A program made the position numbers and the translations under genes. The notes beneath the pieces were generated by a model. The model did not search any database, had not been told where the DNA came from, and saw nothing but the letters and a program-made list of their open reading frames with translations. From Corynebacterium lizhenjunii (GTDB lineage Bacteria > Actinomycetota > Actinomycetes > Mycobacteriales > Mycobacteriaceae), in the NCBI RefSeq assembly GCF_011038655.2, contig NZ_CP064954.1, positions 1,550,001-1,614,000 of the forward strand: a DNA stretch of 64,000 bases. Reading direction: 5' to 3'. Below are positions 47,673 through 54,941 of the stretch, piece after piece. Numbering within the stretch: position 1 is the stretch's first letter; each line of letters opens with the position of its first letter.

Positions 47673-49243
47673 TTTCCGTACGTATCTGTACCTCGTAAAT
47701 CAATGGCCTGGGAGACTTCTTCCATCCCCGGCCGCGAAATCCCATGGAGATCCGCCAGCGTCCACGCCAACTTCAGACTCCTATCCACTCCGCGTTGGCT
47801 CACCTCACCGGCGGCCAGGTAGGCGCGCAACAACTCCATTGCTTCGTCTGTGGCCGGGAAGTTGCGCCGCAGCCACGCCGCACCTACCGCAGCGTTAGTT
47901 TCCGCATCCAGCTCCGCGCGCGCCCACCGGTGTGCGCCACGTTCCCTGGCTGCCGCCACGCGCTGGGCAATGCTTGCCGATGTCTCCTCCCCCGCCGCAT
48001 CCAGTCGCGCACTGCGGCCAGACAGTGTGATCACCATATCCAGCCGGTCCCGCAACGGCCCGGATAGATTGTGCAAGTAGCTCGCCCGCTGTGCGGGCTT
48101 GCACACGCACGCCGCGGGCTCTTCTGCGGCACACCGGCAGGGGTTCGCGGCCAAGACCAACTGAAAGCGTGCGGGGAAGATTACTTCGCGCCGGGCACGC
48201 ACCAGGCGGACGTGGCCTTCTTCCAGCGGTGCGCGCAGGCTGTCCAGGGCCTCTGCGGCAACTTCTGAGGCCTCATCCAAAAACAGCACCCCGTGGTGGG
48301 CCAAACTCGCCGCCCCGGGGCGTGCCCGCCCTGAACCACCACCTACCAGGCCCGCCCGCGTTACCGACGGGTGCGGGGCCACAAACGGGGCCTGCAACAC
48401 CGCCTGCCCCACCTTGCCTGCCAAGGAATGAATAGCCGTAGCCTCCAAGGACTGGCGGGTGCTCAACTGCGGCAATATCGACGGTAAGCGCGCTGCCAAC
48501 ATGGATTTTCCAGAGCCGGGTGGGCCAATCATCAACAAATGGTGCCCGCCCGCCGCCGCAATTTCCGCCGCACGCTTGGCTTCTGCTTGGCCTGCAATAT
48601 CGCTAAAACATTTCACCACGTCCTGCCGCGCGCCTAGCTGGGTTCGTTGGCTCACAACGTCACGCGCGGACTCTAACCGGGTTAATCCCCGCACAAAAGC
48701 CACGGCCTGCTTCAGCGTGTGCACCACCAGGATCTCTACCCCCTCAACCAAACAGGCCTCCGGGGCATTTCCCACCGGAATCACCAAACAGTCGAAGCCG
48801 TATTCTTGGGCGGCCACCGCTGCCGGGAGCACCCCTGATACCGGGCGGATGGAGCCATCCAAGCCCACCTCGCCCAGAAACAGCGTCCCGCCCAGTACTG
48901 CGGCGCTGGGGGAAGCAGCAAGCACGGCATCGGCAGACTGTGCAGCAATGCCTCCTAGGCCGGCGCGGGCAGCCAGAATGGCCAAGGCAATGGGCAAATC
49001 AAAGTGCGTTCCGGACTTGGGCAAGCTAGCTGGAGCCATCGAGACCACAATGCGCGTCTTAGGCCAGTCCAACTCACTTTGCGTCACCGCAGTGCGAATG
49101 CGCGAGCGTGCCTCTGAGATGCTGGTATCCGCCATACCCACAATGGTTATCCCTGGCAGCCCGGTGCCAATGTGGGCTTCGACCTCCACCGGGTGGGCCA
49201 CCACGCCATCAATTGCAATAGTATGCGTCTTAGCCAGCGCCAT
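47660..49243 (-). CDS. comM: ComM-like Mg-chelatase-type AAA+ ATPase
   Basis: A 527-residue ATPase. The N-terminal domain includes IGTGLPGITIVGMADTSISE. Walker A is GPPGSGKSMLAARLP, Walker B is HHGVLFLDEASEV, and a cysteine-rich zinc-like loop (NPCRCAAEEPAACVCKPAQR) lies between. ComM drives branch migration during integration of transformed DNA in competent bacteria. The ATG at 49243 overlaps yraN; an in-frame start at 49285 would add 14 residues. It forms a run with yraN, dprA and xerC. Confidence 0.92.
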   Translation of the reverse strand: MALAKTHTIAIDGVVAHPVEVEAHIGTGLPGITIVGMADTSISEARSRIRTAVTQSELDWPKTRIVVSMAPASLPKSGTHFDLPIALAILAARAGLGGIAAQSADAVLAASPSAAVLGGTLFLGEVGLDGSIRPVSGVLPAAVAAQEYGFDCLVIPVGNAPEACLVEGVEILVVHTLKQAVAFVRGLTRLESARDVVSQRTQLGARQDVVKCFSDIAGQAEAKRAAEIAAAGGHHLLMIGPPGSGKSMLAARLPSILPQLSTRQSLEATAIHSLAGKVGQAVLQAPFVAPHPSVTRAGLVGGGSGRARPGAASLAHHGVLFLDEASEVAAEALDSLRAPLEEGHVRLVRARREVIFPARFQLVLAANPCRCAAEEPAACVCKPAQRASYLHNLSGPLRDRLDMVITLSGRSARLDAAGEETSASIAQRVAAARERGAHRWARAELDAETNAAVGAAWLRRNFPATDEAMELLRAYLAAGEVSQRGVDRSLKLAWTLADLHGISRPGMEEVSQAIDLRGTDTYGKWGQ

Positions 49244-49604
49244 GCTCCACCCCCGCAAAATACTCGACATCAAAGCCCGCGCCATTGACTGTCAGGGCCA
49301 CCACATCGAAGCGGACATTCGCCAGCTTGGCGCGGCCCTCCAACCACCGGGTAGCCGCCTTGCGCATACGGGCCAATTTGCGAGGCGTGACCGCCTCCGC
49401 AACCCCGAAAGCGGCAGTCGAGCGCGTTTTGACCTCAACGAATACCAAGGTGCCGTCGGCCTCCCGGCACACCAAATCAATCTCACCCACCGGGTAGCGC
49501 ACATTGGTAGCCAATAACGTAGCACCCCGGGCGGTATACAGCCTCGCAGCAAAGGCCTCGCCCTTGCGCCCTAGCTCAGTACGCGACAGTTTATGCGTAA
49601 TCAC
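49230..49604 (-). CDS. UPF0102/YraN nuclease-fold protein
   Basis: A 124-residue protein of the YraN family. The nuclease-like core reads GRKGEAFAARLY, VRYPVGEIDLVCREADGTLV and FVEVKTRSTAAFGVAEAV, equivalent to the D-ExK pattern of restriction-like folds. The GTG at 49604 is preferred because AAGGAG lies six bases upstream. The ATG at 49619 overlaps that ribosome binding site. It is encoded immediately before comM. The biochemical role is unproven. Confidence 0.85.
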   Translation of the reverse strand: MITHKLSRTELGRKGEAFAARLYTARGATLLATNVRYPVGEIDLVCREADGTLVFVEVKTRSTAAFGVAEAVTPRKLARMRKAATRWLEGRAKLANVRFDVVALTVNGAGFDVEYFAGVEHGAG

Positions 49605-49750
49605 TCTTGTCTCCTTCATGTTGGAACCGACATGGGGCGGATAACGCCCACAGGATCCACAACAGCGCGCCAACTAGCTCCAGCGCAAGGGGAATTTTTC
49701 ACATCGGCCAAATCTGTGGAATTCTTGGCCAAAAACTGGCGATCAGGGGC

Positions 49751-49762
49751 AGTTATCCACAG
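49751..49762. other. DnaA-box-like 12-mer, single copy
   Basis: AGTTATCCACAG contains a consensus TTATCCACA DnaA box. It lies in the 286-base yraN-DUF2469 gap. The same 12-mer occurs twice more at 52835-52884. Confidence 0.55.
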
Positions 49763-49806
49763 GCCCGGCCACGCGGACCTTGACAACAGGGAAGCAGAAG
49801 TGGTAA

Positions 49807-49823
49807 AGGGGCATCGGCAAGTT
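49807..49823. repeat. Dispersed word, intergenic copy
   Basis: AGGGGCATCGGCAAGTT lies in the same gene-free gap, with two changes from consensus. Confidence 0.5.
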
Positions 49824-49841
49824 CTGCTGCGATGAACACAC

Positions 49842-49875
49842 AAAAAGCCCCGCCCCACAGCAGCAGGGACGGGGC
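49842..49875 (-). terminator. Terminator after the DUF2469 gene
   Basis: GCCCCGCCCC and GGGACGGGGC pair, followed on the minus strand by TTTTTG. Confidence 0.85.
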
Positions 49876-49890
49876 GCGGAGACACCTCAA

Positions 49891-50196
49891 CTATTCCGGC
49901 AACAAAAACTCCGGCTTATCCAACTCCTCGATGTTAACGTCCTTGTAGGTAATCACGCGCACATAACGCACAAAGCGCGCAGAGCGGTACATATCCCACA
50001 CCCAGGCGTCTGACATGCGGACCTCGTAATAAACATCGCTACCAGAGGTATGAGGAATAAGTTCCACCGCGTTTGCCAGGTAAAAACGGCGCTCGGTCTC
50101 TACCACATAAGAAAACTGGCTGACCACGTCGCGGTACTCGCGGTAGAGGGACAGTTCTACTTCGGCCTCATAGTTGTCTAATTCCTCAGCGCTCAC
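49891..50196 (-). CDS. DUF2469 protein
   Basis: A 101-residue acidic protein, nearly invariant across actinobacteria, encoded next to rnhB. It shows SAEELDNYEAEVELSLYREYRDVV and the Trp/Tyr-rich MSDAWVWDMYRSARFVRYVRV. No catalytic motif or membrane segment is seen. Strong conservation and constant position suggest a core role, but the function is unknown. Confidence 0.92.
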   Translation of the reverse strand: MSAEELDNYEAEVELSLYREYRDVVSQFSYVVETERRFYLANAVELIPHTSGSDVYYEVRMSDAWVWDMYRSARFVRYVRVITYKDVNIEELDKPEFLLPE

Positions 50197-50272
50197 AGCA
50201 GGCTCCTTTAAACATCCGCGGTTGAACTGGGTTTACCTGGGATACTTTAGCGCGCCGGTAGTAGCGGTGCGT

Positions 50273-50914
50273 TCAGGCGCGCGCAAGATACTCGGCGTGG
50301 GCCTTGGCCACGTTGGCATAGCTCATCCGATGCTGCGGACTAGCCCCCAAACGCGCAATAGCCTCCGCGTGCACCCGCGTGCCATACCCCTTGTGCTGAG
50401 CCAGGCCATAGCCGGGATACTGGGCATCCAAGGCCAGCATGCGGCGGTCGCGGCTGACTTTGGCCAGCACGCTGGCGGCGGCAATACACCGGGCGGCGGC
50501 ATCACCACCAATAATCGGCAACTGCGGCGCCGGGATGCCGGGCACCCTTAAAGCGTCGGTGAGCACATACCCGGGGCGCACCCCCAAGGCGGCGACGGCG
50601 CGGCGCATTCCAGAAACATTCGCGTGCTGGATGCCGCGAGAGTCAATGGCCTGTGCCTCAATATGGATAATCGAATACGCCACGGCCATGGACTGAATCA
50701 GCGGAAACAATCGCTCGCGCTGCGCAGGCGTGAGCTTCTTGGAATCCGTGAGCTCCCGCAACTGCGGTATAGGGCGCTGGGGCAACACGCACGCGGCAAT
50801 GGTTATCGGCCCGCAGCAAGCGCCGCGGCCAGCCTCATCGACCCCCACTACCGGACCCAAACCGGCCTTATCCAACACCACCTCATAGGTGCGCGCGTAC
50901 TTATAGGTCCGCAT
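50273..50914 (-). CDS. rnhB: Ribonuclease HII
   Basis: A 213-residue enzyme cutting RNA in RNA-DNA hybrids, including single ribonucleotides. [14 protein letters not shown] carries the catalytic Asp-Glu pair, [14 protein letters not shown] follows, and [20 protein letters not shown] and HKGYGTRVH are conserved. Its start overlaps the end of the downstream-oriented lepB by 14 bases. Confidence 0.95.
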   Translation of the reverse strand: MRTYKYARTYEVVLDKAGLGPVVGVDEAGRGACCGPITIAACVLPQRPIPQLRELTDSKKLTPAQRERLFPLIQSMAVAYSIIHIEAQAIDSRGIQHANVSGMRRAVAALGVRPGYVLTDALRVPGIPAPQLPIIGGDAAARCIAAASVLAKVSRDRRMLALDAQYPGYGLAQHKGYGTRVHAEAIARLGASPQHRMSYANVAKAHAEYLARA

Positions 50915-51704
50915 GCTCCACAGTTCCTAGACGGGTGGGCGGGAACACCACTGCGGCCACCTTGCCCCGGATGTTATCCACCGGGACGGCGCCCTGGTGT
51001 TCGTCACCCAGGTGCGCGCGGGAATCAGCAGAATTGGTGCGGTTATCCCCCATCACCCACACGTGGTCCGCCGGGACTTGCACCGGGCCAAAATACTCCC
51101 CGCCGCAAGCGGCTGAACCGCGCGCGGGATCCACCGGGTAGGCAGGCGGGTCCAACACAAAATGGCTAGCGATGGCGTGGCCATCGACCATCACACCTGG
51201 GTCGCCTTCTTCACACTTGACCACGCTGCCCGCAGTCGCAATGACGCGCTTGACCAGGATGTTTTCCGTCGAGGCTATCAGCCCGGCCCCGGCAAGCACA
51301 TTCTGTGCGCCGCGGATAACCACATTGTGGGAGCGCTGGGCGGACCACTGCCCATTCCAGCTGGGCGGCGCCGCAAAGACCACCACGTCGCCTGCGTGCG
51401 GTTGGCCGAAAGTATAGCTGAGCTTTTGCACCGCTATACGGTCATTGGTACAGCCCTCACACCCGTGCAAAGTAGGCTCCATGGACCCAGACGGAATCAC
51501 ATAAAGCCTGCCTACAAACACGCTCAGGGCCACCAGCATCACAAACGCCACCAACACGGAACGCAACAACGAGTATCCCTCCGCGATACGCTGTGCGCGC
51601 GCAGCTACCGTCGTGCCGAAGCCCCCGGAGCCCGCATCCGCTTCCCCCTCCCTGTTTCCAGGGGCTTGCTGCCCGGGCTTAAGATGCCTGGATATCCGGG
51701 TCAT
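50901..51704 (-). CDS. lepB: Signal peptidase I, copy 1
   Basis: A 267-residue protease that removes Sec and Tat signal peptides. One membrane helix ([20 protein letters not shown]) precedes the catalytic [11 protein letters not shown] (Ser74), and the general base lies in [11 protein letters not shown] (Lys152). [15 protein letters not shown] is the conserved box. The ATG at 51704 overlaps the second copy by 26 bases. A start at 51791 would overlap far more. A Gly/Ala-rich cytoplasmic leader of 45 residues is present. Confidence 0.92.
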   Translation of the reverse strand: MTRISRHLKPGQQAPGNREGEADAGSGGFGTTVAARAQRIAEGYSLLRSVLVAFVMLVALSVFVGRLYVIPSGSMEPTLHGCEGCTNDRIAVQKLSYTFGQPHAGDVVVFAAPPSWNGQWSAQRSHNVVIRGAQNVLAGAGLIASTENILVKRVIATAGSVVKCEEGDPGVMVDGHAIASHFVLDPPAYPVDPARGSAACGGEYFGPVQVPADHVWVMGDNRTNSADSRAHLGDEHQGAVPVDNIRGKVAAVVFPPTRLGTVEHADL

Positions 51705-52419
51705 CGACACCGCCAATTCGGCTAAACGGGAAGAAAATAAACGCCACCTTGCCGCGAACGTTTTCCTCCGGAATACTGCCCAGGAATTCATCGTCCATGT
51801 GATAGCGCGAGTCCAGGGAATTGGTGCGATTATCGCCCATCACAAACACATTGCCTGCCGGGATGGTCACCGGGCCAAAATAAGGCCCACCACACGCCTG
51901 CGAACCCACCAAATCATTCACCGGATACGTGGGCGGGTCAAGGACGTAGTCCTGATTAATCGGCTTTCCATCGACCATAATGGCCGGGTCCCCCTCCTGA
52001 CAGCTCACCGTCTGCCCGCCGGTTGCAATAACGCGCTTGACCAGGGTGTTCTCATCTGGCGGGGCCAGAGAAACGAACGACAAGCCGTCCTGGATTTTCG
52101 CAACGACCGGGTTGGAAGAGCGCGGCGAGACATAAGAAGCGTTCCACGACTCCGTGCCTTCAAAGACAATCACATCACCAGGTTGCGGCGATTTATCCCC
52201 GCGGTAGCTGAGCTTTTCCACAAAAATCCGGTCACCGGTGCAGCCTTCACAACCGTGCAGCGTAGGCTCCATGGACGCAGACGGAATCACATACTGGCGG
52301 CCTACAAAAGTCTGCATGAGCCCCACCACCATAAGGACCACCACAAAAATCAGCAGTGTCTCCACAATCCACGGCAGGGACTTCTTCGGCTGCGGCGTCG
52401 ATGCTGCGTTATTAGTCAC
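51679..52419 (-). CDS. lepB: Signal peptidase I, copy 2
   Basis: A 246-residue signal peptidase, paralogous to its neighbour. A helix (IVETLLIFVVVLMVVGLMQT) precedes [12 protein letters not shown] with Ser49. The Lys lies in [11 protein letters not shown] (Lys128), and [15 protein letters not shown] is intact. The two copies share the CEGC motif after the serine. The start is GTG at 52419, with a -10-like TAGTGT close upstream, hence possibly leaderless. Two adjacent active copies may divide substrates or simply give dosage. Confidence 0.92.
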   Translation of the reverse strand: MTNNAASTPQPKKSLPWIVETLLIFVVVLMVVGLMQTFVGRQYVIPSASMEPTLHGCEGCTGDRIFVEKLSYRGDKSPQPGDVIVFEGTESWNASYVSPRSSNPVVAKIQDGLSFVSLAPPDENTLVKRVIATGGQTVSCQEGDPAIMVDGKPINQDYVLDPPTYPVNDLVGSQACGGPYFGPVTIPAGNVFVMGDNRTNSLDSRYHMDDEFLGSIPEENVRGKVAFIFFPFSRIGGVDDPDIQAS

Positions 52420-52439
52420 CCCGTAGACACTACAGCACC

Positions 52440-52472
52440 AACCTGCCGATGCCCTAGCCTGCCGATGCCTCT
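52440..52472. repeat. Two adjacent degenerate copies of the dispersed word
   Basis: CTGCCGATGCCC and CTGCCGATGCC lie 16 bases apart upstream of lepB. The 527-base gap from 52420 to 52946 is otherwise C-rich with no credible gene. Confidence 0.5.
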
Positions 52473-52834
52473 TTCCCCCACCCGCCCCTGCCCCCGGCGG
52501 GCTTCCCGCACGCACTGGTCACTGTTTCGCCGTGGCCCGTGCGTGCTCTTCCGTGTCGCCCAACAGTCCGCTGACGCTTCTCCCGCACCCCCGCAGCATT
52601 CTGCCGTGTATGCCGTCGCCCCCCAATCGGGCGCTCCCTTTTTCGGTCTGTGAGCCGCAGTCCACTCCTGGCCGCACAAGCTATTTTGCGGACTCTTCCC
52701 GAGTGCGCGCCGCAGTCCACCCGTGAGCCCCGCACCACGCTTGTCTTTCATGGCTCGACACGCAGCCCTTCCCCGCGTGCGCGCGACATAATACTCTGGC
52801 ATCTCACGCGGCGGCAACCGCATGTGCAGTCGGC

Positions 52835-52884
52835 CTGTGGATAACTCCCCATTTCTGCCACGGGTGGGGACAAGTTATCCACAG
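52835..52884. other. Inverted pair of DnaA-box-like 12-mers
   Basis: CTGTGGATAACT (52835-52846) and AGTTATCCACAG (52873-52884) are exact complements around a 26-base centre that itself contains CCCC/GGGG arms. Each holds a consensus DnaA box. It lies upstream of the HNH gene, far from any dnaA gene seen here. Confidence 0.65.
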
Positions 52885-52946
52885 ATTTCGGGTTTTCCCA
52901 AAATACCCCTTGCGCAGGGTTGCGCTATCGCCTTAGCGTCAAAACC

Positions 52947-54056
52947 ATGAAAGAGATCAACATCGCCGCCCTGCTAGGCAGCGTCATCGACGCACTGCCA
53001 CAGCTAGAGCATGCCACCACCACAGACCTGGAGGGCTTAGGCGTTGCACCAGATACCGCAGAGTTCCTGGTACGCCTCCACCGGCTGTACTGCGGGCCCG
53101 GCCAGCCTAGCCGCAGGCAAAGGAGTGCTGTTAAAGGCGCACAGCGCCACGGCCACGGGCTGATAGCCATGCAAGAAATAGAACGCGAAGTCACCAAAAC
53201 CAAAACCACCCAACAATGGCGAATGCGCCAACACCTATGCGCCACACCCGCAGGCCAGTTCACGGCTGTGGCGCGTAAACTACGCCGGGAATGGAACCCA
53301 AAGGATGACACCCCGGTAGAAAAAGTCACCATGCGCCGCTACGCCAACGGCACAGCCACCATGTCGATTACTGCTCGCGATGTGGACCTTACCGATGTCT
53401 ACGATGCCATCGATCAGGATGCCCCGGCAGAAAGCTTCTTTAACCTGGTGCGTGGTGAAGGTGGTGCTGGGCGGTTGAACTACATCCCGATGATTACCCT
53501 GCAGTTGGATACCTTCGCCAAGCTGCTCGCCGTCTCCGACTGCAACCACACCGGTACCGGTGATCAAGCTGCCGGTGCCAGCGCAGCCAACCCCGCCGGT
53601 GCAGACTCTGCAGGCGCGGATTCGGACATTATTGTTCGGGCGAATAATGGGGCGCGGATGACTGGTAAAGAACTAGCTGAGCGCATTTTGTTCAAGCATG
53701 GGTTTGTCGCGATCCTAAGTCGGGTGCATGGTCCGGTGGATGTCTACCGTATGGAGCGCTTTGCCACCGACAAGCAGCGTTTGCTGTTGGCAGCGGAGAG
53801 CCCTGAGTGTGCGTGGTTGGATTGTCATGTGCCGTTTGATAAATGCCAAGTCCACCACATCACGTCGTGGGCTGATGGTGGGGAAACCAACATCAAGAAC
53901 CTCACGGTGTTATGCCCGCACCATAATGGTGCCAATGAAGACCACCCGCCGGGAGGAGTGCCCATCCACCGCGGCCGAATGGTAAGGGTTGGTGGGCAGG
54001 TGGCGTGGCAGTCACCTGGTGGTGGTGTCCCGGTGCCGACTAGCCCCACCAACTAA
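52947..54056 (+). CDS. DUF222/HNH endonuclease-domain protein, second copy
   Basis: A 369-residue paralogue of the protein at 18551. The N-terminal helical DUF222-like region is followed by an Ala/Gly insertion (ASAANPAGADSAGADS). The HNH site reads ECAWLDCHVPFDKCQVHHITSW and TVLCPHHNGANEDHPP. All cysteines and histidines of the nuclease core are present. TTTTCC and CCCTTGCG elements precede the ATG, as in the other copy. This type of gene may act on DNA of mobile elements; the function is unproven. Confidence 0.85.
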   Translation: MKEINIAALLGSVIDALPQLEHATTTDLEGLGVAPDTAEFLVRLHRLYCGPGQPSRRQRSAVKGAQRHGHGLIAMQEIEREVTKTKTTQQWRMRQHLCATPAGQFTAVARKLRREWNPKDDTPVEKVTMRRYANGTATMSITARDVDLTDVYDAIDQDAPAESFFNLVRGEGGAGRLNYIPMITLQLDTFAKLLAVSDCNHTGTGDQAAGASAANPAGADSAGADSDIIVRANNGARMTGKELAERILFKHGFVAILSRVHGPVDVYRMERFATDKQRLLLAAESPECAWLDCHVPFDKCQVHHITSWADGGETNIKNLTVLCPHHNGANEDHPPGGVPIHRGRMVRVGGQVAWQSPGGGVPVPTSPTN

Positions 54057-54169
54057 CCCCCGTGCCCGCAGCGCCGGCAGCACGGCAAGCGCAACACGAC
54101 AGGCTGCGCAGCCGGTAGCCTGGCAAGCAGCGCAGTGCGCAAGTCGGGCGCAGCGCAACGCGGCAAGCA

Positions 54170-54350
54170 GCGCAGCACCCCAGCCCCACGGCAGTCGAAA
54201 ACAGGCAGCCGGAGGGGCTAGACGTGCGGGCTCAGCGCAATAGTCGGCGTAGCGCTCCAAGCTAGTGGCGCAACCCCACACAAAACCAGCGCAACACCCC
54301 AGCCCCACGGCAGCCGAAAACAGGCCGCCGGAGGGGCTAGAAGCGCGGGC
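54170..54350. repeat. Two 62-bp hairpin-forming direct repeats
   Basis: Copies at 54170-54231 and 54289-54350 differ at five positions. Each can fold through AGCCCC/GGGGCT and CGGC/GCCG arms. Further GGCAAGCAGCGCAG repeats (54122, 54162) fill the 389-base gap between the HNH gene and rplS, which holds no credible gene. Confidence 0.75.
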
Positions 54351-54395
54351 GCGGCAAAGGTTGAGAAATGAGATACGGCGGGACTGCTTGAAAAA

Positions 54396-54433
54396 GCAAA
54401 AACTCCGCGGGAGATTGCTCTCCGCGGAGTTTC
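54396..54433 (-). terminator. Terminator after rplS
   Basis: AAACTCCGCGG and CCGCGGAGTTT form a long stem, followed on the minus strand by TTTTTGC. Confidence 0.9.
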
Positions 54434-54445
54434 AGGCAGCTGAGA

Positions 54446-54790
54446 TTAGCGGCGCTCCTTGATACGAGCCTTCTTACCGCGCAGATCACGCAGGTAGTAC
54501 AGCTTCGCGCGGCGCACGCGGCCACGGCGCACGACCTCGATGGACTCGATGTTCGGGGAGTGAACCGGGAAGGTACGCTCAACACCGATGCCGAAGGAGA
54601 CCTTGCGGACGGTGAAGGTCTCGCGGATGCCGGAGCCCTGGCGGCGGATGCACACACCCTTGAACAGCTGCACACGCTGGTTGCTGCCCTCGATCACCTT
54701 GACGTTGACGTCCAGGGTGTCGCCCGGACGGAAGGACGGGACATCGTCACGCAGCTGCGCGGCATCAATCTTGTCGATAATGTTAGACAT
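54446..54790 (-). CDS. rplS: 50S ribosomal protein L19
   Basis: A 114-residue L19, located at the 30S-50S interface. [40 protein letters not shown] and the basic [19 protein letters not shown] are standard. It stands alone, with its own terminator, near trmD and rpsP as in many bacteria. Confidence 0.96.
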   Translation of the reverse strand: MSNIIDKIDAAQLRDDVPSFRPGDTLDVNVKVIEGSNQRVQLFKGVCIRRQGSGIRETFTVRKVSFGIGVERTFPVHSPNIESIEVVRRGRVRRAKLYYLRDLRGKKARIKERR

Positions 54791-54941
54791 TCGAAGTATC
54801 CTTTTCAGTTTAAGACAGAGGACCCTGGCGGCCAGTCGCTGGCCTGAACCGGTTCGTGCCTGTTACACAGAACAGTTGTCCATTTTGGCACACCGGCCCC
54901 ACTCAGTCCAAACCACACCTGTGCTTAAAGCAGGACAGGGC

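Noticed and set aside
52416..52823. Small minus-strand frame in the lepB-HNH gap
   Set aside because: It is Arg/Gly-rich with no start signal and no conserved pattern. The gap looks non-coding.
52835..52884. Replication origin
   Set aside because: Only three DnaA-box words were seen, with no AT-rich unwinding region, dnaA or dnaN in the window, so an origin is not supported.
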